Shown piece after piece: positions 6,535 to 9,395 of a stretch of DNA of 9,395 nt; within the stretch, counting starts at the first letter, position 1; each line of letters opens with the position of its first letter. Source of the stretch: Treponema sp. (lineage in GTDB: Bacteria > Spirochaetota > Spirochaetia > Treponematales > Breznakiellaceae); contig JAIRSD010000220.1 of NCBI GenBank assembly GCA_031255615.1, positions 1-9,395 on the forward strand, written 5' to 3'. The translations under genes and the position numbers were made by a program. Below the pieces are notes generated by a model. The model was not told where the DNA came from, searched no databases, and saw only the letters and a program-made list of their open reading frames with translations.

Positions 6535-6840
6535 CTCCCGCCCCCCTGGCGCGGTTCGGGAAGGGCAGGGTGCAGCGAAGGCGCCGGCCGCGCCGGCGGG
6601 GCCCCGCCGGGCCGGCAGGAGGCCGGCTGTAACCATTCCCTGGGGTTTTGCGAAGCAAAACCCCAGGCCCAAAAATGGCAGGGATGCCATTTTTGGGCCG
6701 CGCAAGGGATAGGAGGGGTGCGGAGCAGCCACGCCGCAGGCGGGGCCGGAGCGATAGCGGAGCCCTGGCAACCGAAGGTTGCCTTGATAGCCCGGTTTTT
6801 TGCGGCGCAGCCGCAAAAAATGCGCCCAACATACACTCGA
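6535..6840 (-). repeat. Composite palindromic repeat, copy B
   Basis: It lies in the divergent gap (6487-6924) between paaK-2 and the hydrolase gene. Read on the minus strand: GGGCGCAT; hairpin P1 (6796-6820, perfect 11-bp stem TTTTTTGCGGC, 3-base loop); CCGGGCTATC; hairpin P2 (6767-6783, GGCAACC/GGTTGCC, 3-base loop); a conserved linker (6700-6766); hairpin P3 (6666-6699, perfect 15-bp stem, 4-base loop); hairpin P4 (6640-6666, perfect 12-bp stem, 3-base loop) touching P3; then a very GC-rich part with an 18-base perfect palindrome at 6593-6610; and finally CCTTCGCTG and GCGCCAGGGG as in copy A. The block 6698-6768 is repeated in inverted form at 9222-9291 with one substitution and one single-base gap. 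Confidence 0.85.
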
Positions 6841-6889
6841 TATACGGCACATTCTCAACGGGTGTTGCCGGGATTTTCCCTCCCGGCGG

Positions 6890-6920
6890 TTTACACCAAA
6901 AGGTTTTTTCATTACATAAT
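6890..6920 (+). promoter_or_regulatory. Candidate promoter of the secreted hydrolase gene
   Basis: TTTACA (6890-6895, 5 of 6 to TTGACA) is followed after 19 bases by CATAAT (6915-6920, 5 of 6 to TATAAT); the spacer is longer than ideal. The hexamer ends four bases before the ATG at 6925, and no Shine-Dalgarno sequence is present, so the transcript would have little or no leader. Confidence 0.3.
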
Positions 6921-6924
6921 ATTT

Positions 6925-9114
6925 ATGGTTCATGCCGGCCGATGTCCCCCCCTTCCCCTTTTCCTGCTATGCCTTGGTTTAGCGGCGGCCTTTCCCCTCC
7001 GGTCCCAGGAACAAAGGGACCCCGATGATTTCCCCCTGCTTATCGGCACCGCCGAGGGGCTTTACGGACTAAGCCTCTGGGGGGACCTCAGCCCCCTGTG
7101 GCAGGGCGGGGAGGTAAGGAAGATCGCCGCCGCCGGTGATGCCTGGGCCCTCCTTTCCGCCGAGGGGATCTTCTGGTCCGACAACCTGCTGAACTGGGAA
7201 AACCGCAGCGCGGGCCTGCCGGTGAAGACGATTAAGATGTTTCAAGACGGGGAAAAAACCTTCCTCCCGGTGGTGCAGGAAATAAAGGACCTTATGATCC
7301 ATCCTGAAAATCCCGCCCTTATGGTCTGCACCGTCAAAGATACGGTGTATCTGTCCAGGGATTCGGGCCGTTCCTGGACGGGCCTGGGGATGCCTTCCTA
7401 CCGCAGCAACGGCATCAAGGCGGTGGCCGCGGCTTACCTCCCGGAACTTACTGTTTTCCTGTCCCACAGTATTTACGGCATCCACTACCTCCAGCCCGAT
7501 ACGCCCGGCAGCCGGTGGACGGAACTGAACGAGGGAATCGAAAAAATGGAAACCACCGGCAACGCCGACGAGATCGCCGATATTGCCGTGGCCCAGAGCG
7601 GGGGCGATCCGGCGCGGATCTATGTGTCCCAAAGTTTCCGCCGCCGGATTTACAGCCTGGATTGGGGGCGGAAACGATTCGACCTCCTCTGGTCCGATCC
7701 GGAAGCCGCCTTTGGAACCGTCGATTCGCTGTGCCCCGCGGCGGCGGACCCTTCCTCCGGCCTGCGGGGGCTCCGTTTTGTGGGGGACGGCATGGTGGCG
7801 GAGATTAGCCACCGGGAAGGTCCGGGAACTTACCGCGGCCGGGAGGACATCCTGGGGATTGTCCGGGAGATCCCCCTTTATCTGGGCCTCGATCCCCTGT
7901 GCCTGGTGATTCGCTCCCCCCACCGGAAAGCCGATGGAAAGGCTTCCACGGACAACCTCATTAACCTGGATGAACTGTGGCTTCTTTTCGAGGGGGAGTC
8001 TCTGCGGCCGGAGGCCCGGCGGGCCCTGGACCGGGAGGGCCTTTACCTCCCGGTGAACCGGGCCCTGGAGCAGCGGACCCTTGCGCCCTTCCTGGACATC
8101 ATGGCGGAGCGCGACTTGAATATGGCGGTTATCGACATGAAGGACGATTACGGCCGCCTCCGCTTTAATCCCCGGAATCCCGATATAGCCCGCCGGGGCC
8201 GGGTGTTCCGCCCCCTGGACATCGATTCCTTCCTGGCGGAGATGAAGGAACGGGGCATTTACACCGCCGCCAGAATCGTTGTTTTTAAGGACCCCGTCCT
8301 CGCGGGCCGGGAAGGGGGCAAATACGCGGTCTGGGATTCCTGGACGGGGAAAGCCTGGGCGGGCTACTACGACACCCGCCGCAAAAAAACCAGCGCCCAG
8401 GAACAGGAGGAGGAAAAAAAGAACAACCCCGACATCGAAATCCTCCCCGACCCCGATCCGCAATTTGAAATCTGCCGGACCTACTACGATGAACGCTGGG
8501 TAGACCCCTATTCGGAGGAGGTCTGGGATTATATCGCCGACATCGCCGTCGAACTGCAACGCCGCGGCTTCGACGAGATACAGTTTGACTACATCCGCTT
8601 CCCCACCGACGGAGCGAATTTGGGAAACGCCCGCTACCGCTGGCGGGACCGGGACATGGACATGGAGTCCGCCATCGTATCATTCCTGCGGCATATCCGC
8701 TCCCGCCTGGACGCCCCCATTTCCATCGACATCTACGGAGCCAACGGCTGGTACCGCACCGGCGCCCGCACCGGCCAGGAAGTAGAACTCCTCTCCCCCT
8801 ACGTCGATGTGATCTGCCCCATGTACTACCCCAGCCACTTCGAACAAGATTTCCTGGCCCAAAACCCGGCGGAGCTGCGCCCGTACCGGATCTACTACCT
8901 GGGAACCCGGCGCACCGCCCATATCGGCAGAGGCAGAATCATCGTGCGCCCCTACGTCCAGGCCTTTTACCTCAACGTCTCCTACGACCGCCGATACTAC
9001 GGCCCCGACTATGTGCGGCTCCAGACAGAAGGGGCCAGGGCCGCCGGACGGGGAGGGCTCACCTACTGGAATAACTCGGGCCGCTACGACGACATCCCCC
9101 TCCCTCCCCCTTAA
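6925..9114 (+). CDS. Secreted protein: N-terminal Asp-box (propeller-like) region plus DUF4015-type putative glycoside hydrolase
   Basis: From ATG 6925 the protein has 729 residues. Residues 1-28 are a signal peptide: a short polar start, then PLFLLCLGLAAAF and likely cleavage near LRSQ, so export is predicted. Residues about 30-330 look beta-rich; LSRDSGRSWTGLG (143-155) is a good sialidase-type Asp-box (SxDxGxxW), and WSDNLLNWENRSAGLP (84-99) a degenerate one, pointing to a propeller-like fold. Residues about 371-725 match the DUF4015 putative glycosyl hydrolase barrel: VIDMKDDYGRL (403-412), GIYTAARIVVFKDPVLA (444-460), WVDPYSEEVWDYI (525-537), GFDEIQFDYIRFP (548-560) and VICPMYYPSHF (629-639). 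E551, D555 and the D404/D407/D408 cluster are plausible active-site acids. An Asp/Glu/Lys-rich insert (about 485-515) interrupts the barrel. The substrate is unknown. The frame is open upstream to 6718, but that is repeat B; only the 6925 start exposes a signal peptide. Confidence 0.85.
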   Translation: MVHAGRCPPLPLFLLCLGLAAAFPLRSQEQRDPDDFPLLIGTAEGLYGLSLWGDLSPLWQGGEVRKIAAAGDAWALLSAEGIFWSDNLLNWENRSAGLPVKTIKMFQDGEKTFLPVVQEIKDLMIHPENPALMVCTVKDTVYLSRDSGRSWTGLGMPSYRSNGIKAVAAAYLPELTVFLSHSIYGIHYLQPDTPGSRWTELNEGIEKMETTGNADEIADIAVAQSGGDPARIYVSQSFRRRIYSLDWGRKRFDLLWSDPEAAFGTVDSLCPAAADPSSGLRGLRFVGDGMVAEISHREGPGTYRGREDILGIVREIPLYLGLDPLCLVIRSPHRKADGKASTDNLINLDELWLLFEGESLRPEARRALDREGLYLPVNRALEQRTLAPFLDIMAERDLNMAVIDMKDDYGRLRFNPRNPDIARRGRVFRPLDIDSFLAEMKERGIYTAARIVVFKDPVLAGREGGKYAVWDSWTGKAWAGYYDTRRKKTSAQEQEEEKKNNPDIEILPDPDPQFEICRTYYDERWVDPYSEEVWDYIADIAVELQRRGFDEIQFDYIRFPTDGANLGNARYRWRDRDMDMESAIVSFLRHIRSRLDAPISIDIYGANGWYRTGARTGQEVELLSPYVDVICPMYYPSHFEQDFLAQNPAELRPYRIYYLGTRRTAHIGRGRIIVRPYVQAFYLNVSYDRRYYGPDYVRLQTEGARAAGRGGLTYWNNSGRYDDIPLPPP

Positions 9115-9175
9115 AAGCCGCGCAGCTCCGGCAATTCGCGGTTGAAAGAAGATTCCTCCTATCGCATGGCATAGA

Positions 9176-9395
9176 GGGCGCATCCCCGCCGGCCCTTTCG
9201 GTCCGGCGGGGACCGGGCTATCCAGGGCTCCGCTTCGCTCCGGCCCCGCCTGCGGCGTGGCTGCTCCGCACCCTTCCTATCCCTTGCGCGGCTTAGCCGG
9301 CAGGAGTTTCGCTCCGCGAAACTCCCAAGATCAAAACGCGCGGCGTTTTGATCTTGCCCCCTCCGCCGCTTTCCGCCCCCATGTGTTTGCGCGGG
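9176..9395 (+). repeat. Composite palindromic repeat, copy C, inverted relative to A and B, running off the window
   Basis: It begins 61 bases after the hydrolase stop. Read on the plus strand: GGGCGCAT (9176-9183); hairpin P1 (9184-9211, perfect 9-bp stem CCCCGCCGG/CCGGCGGGG plus two inner pairs, 4-base loop), whose sequence is unrelated to P1 of A and B; ACCGGGCTATC (9212-9222); no P2, exactly 18 bases being absent relative to B; the conserved linker (9222-9291); hairpin P3 (9303-9325, perfect 10-bp stem GGAGTTTCGC, 3-base loop); hairpin P4 (9326-9356, perfect 14-bp stem CAAGATCAAAACGC, 3-base loop), directly abutting P3; then CT-rich sequence to the end. No gene is seen in 9115-9395. Confidence 0.85.

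Noticed and set aside
6640..6820. CRISPR array
   Set aside because: There is no regular direct repeat with equal-sized spacers; the units are hairpins of unrelated sequence.
6796..6820. Rho-independent terminator at the T6GCGGC hairpin of copy B
   Set aside because: The T-run forms the 5' side of the stem on both strands rather than following it, and copy B lies between divergent genes where no terminator is needed.
6718..6924. Upstream extension of the hydrolase gene to ATG 6718 (798 residues)
   Set aside because: This part is repeat B in frame by chance; it would bury the signal peptide that begins at ATG 6925.
6487..6933. Upstream extension of paaK-2 to a start at 6933 (586 residues)
   Set aside because: The extra 149 residues are a read-through of repeat B and its hairpins, with no family resemblance. 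The family opening is at MKYQYWSPE.
7069..8559. Long open frame opposite the hydrolase gene (496 codons), and similar ones opposite paaK-1 (3565-4548), paaK-2 (4975-6411) and glgA (1709-2416)
   Set aside because: They mirror the high third-position GC of the real genes, have Gly/Pro/Arg/Val-rich composition without domains, and overlap genes with full family signatures.
9381..9395. ATG at 9381 as the start of a further plus-strand gene
   Set aside because: No ribosome-binding site (CT-rich sequence precedes it) and only five codons before the window ends.

Overview
GC-rich bacterial DNA carrying one partial and six complete probable genes, interrupted by unusual palindrome-packed intergenic repeats. 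The GlgA, the PaaK/ACT pairing and the DUF4015-type protein would fit a free-living or gut spirochaete of the Treponema/Breznakiellaceae type. That placement is an impression from protein style, not a database result, and an unrelated anaerobe is not excluded.

Layout, left to right. The window opens with the last 50 residues of a plus-strand DHH/DHHA1 phosphoesterase (NrnA-like). A non-coding stretch with an imperfect inverted repeat (314-430) follows, then a small minus-strand XRE-type regulator (479-835, possibly starting at 901). About 600 bases without a convincing gene (902-1518) hold a bidirectional terminator and other hairpins. Next is a tight minus-strand operon, in transcription order paaK-1 (4776-3475), a double-ACT-domain protein (3463-3047) and glgA (3033-1519), with gaps of only 11 and 13 bases. 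A candidate promoter lies at 4821-4849 and the terminator at 1404-1435. A second phenylacetate-CoA ligase gene, paaK-2 (6486-5173, minus), lies upstream of this operon. Divergent from it is a large plus-strand gene (6925-9114) for a secreted two-part protein: an N-terminal part with a sialidase-type Asp-box, and a C-terminal DUF4015-type putative glycoside hydrolase barrel.

Function. The two AMP-forming aryl-CoA ligases and the ACT protein suggest handling of aryl acids such as phenylacetate or indoleacetate, with the ACT protein as a likely amino-acid sensor. Glycogen synthase in the same transcript is an odd partner and may link carbon storage to that metabolism.

The most interesting structure is non-coding. 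Three copies (A about 4880-5140, B about 6535-6840, C 9176 to the window end, inverted) of one composite repeat occupy the intergenic spaces around paaK-2 and the hydrolase gene. Each copy has conserved linker blocks separated by hairpins with perfect or nearly perfect stems. The hairpin positions are conserved between copies but several stem sequences are completely different, including a pair of directly abutting hairpins in every copy. I know of no named repeat family with this design.
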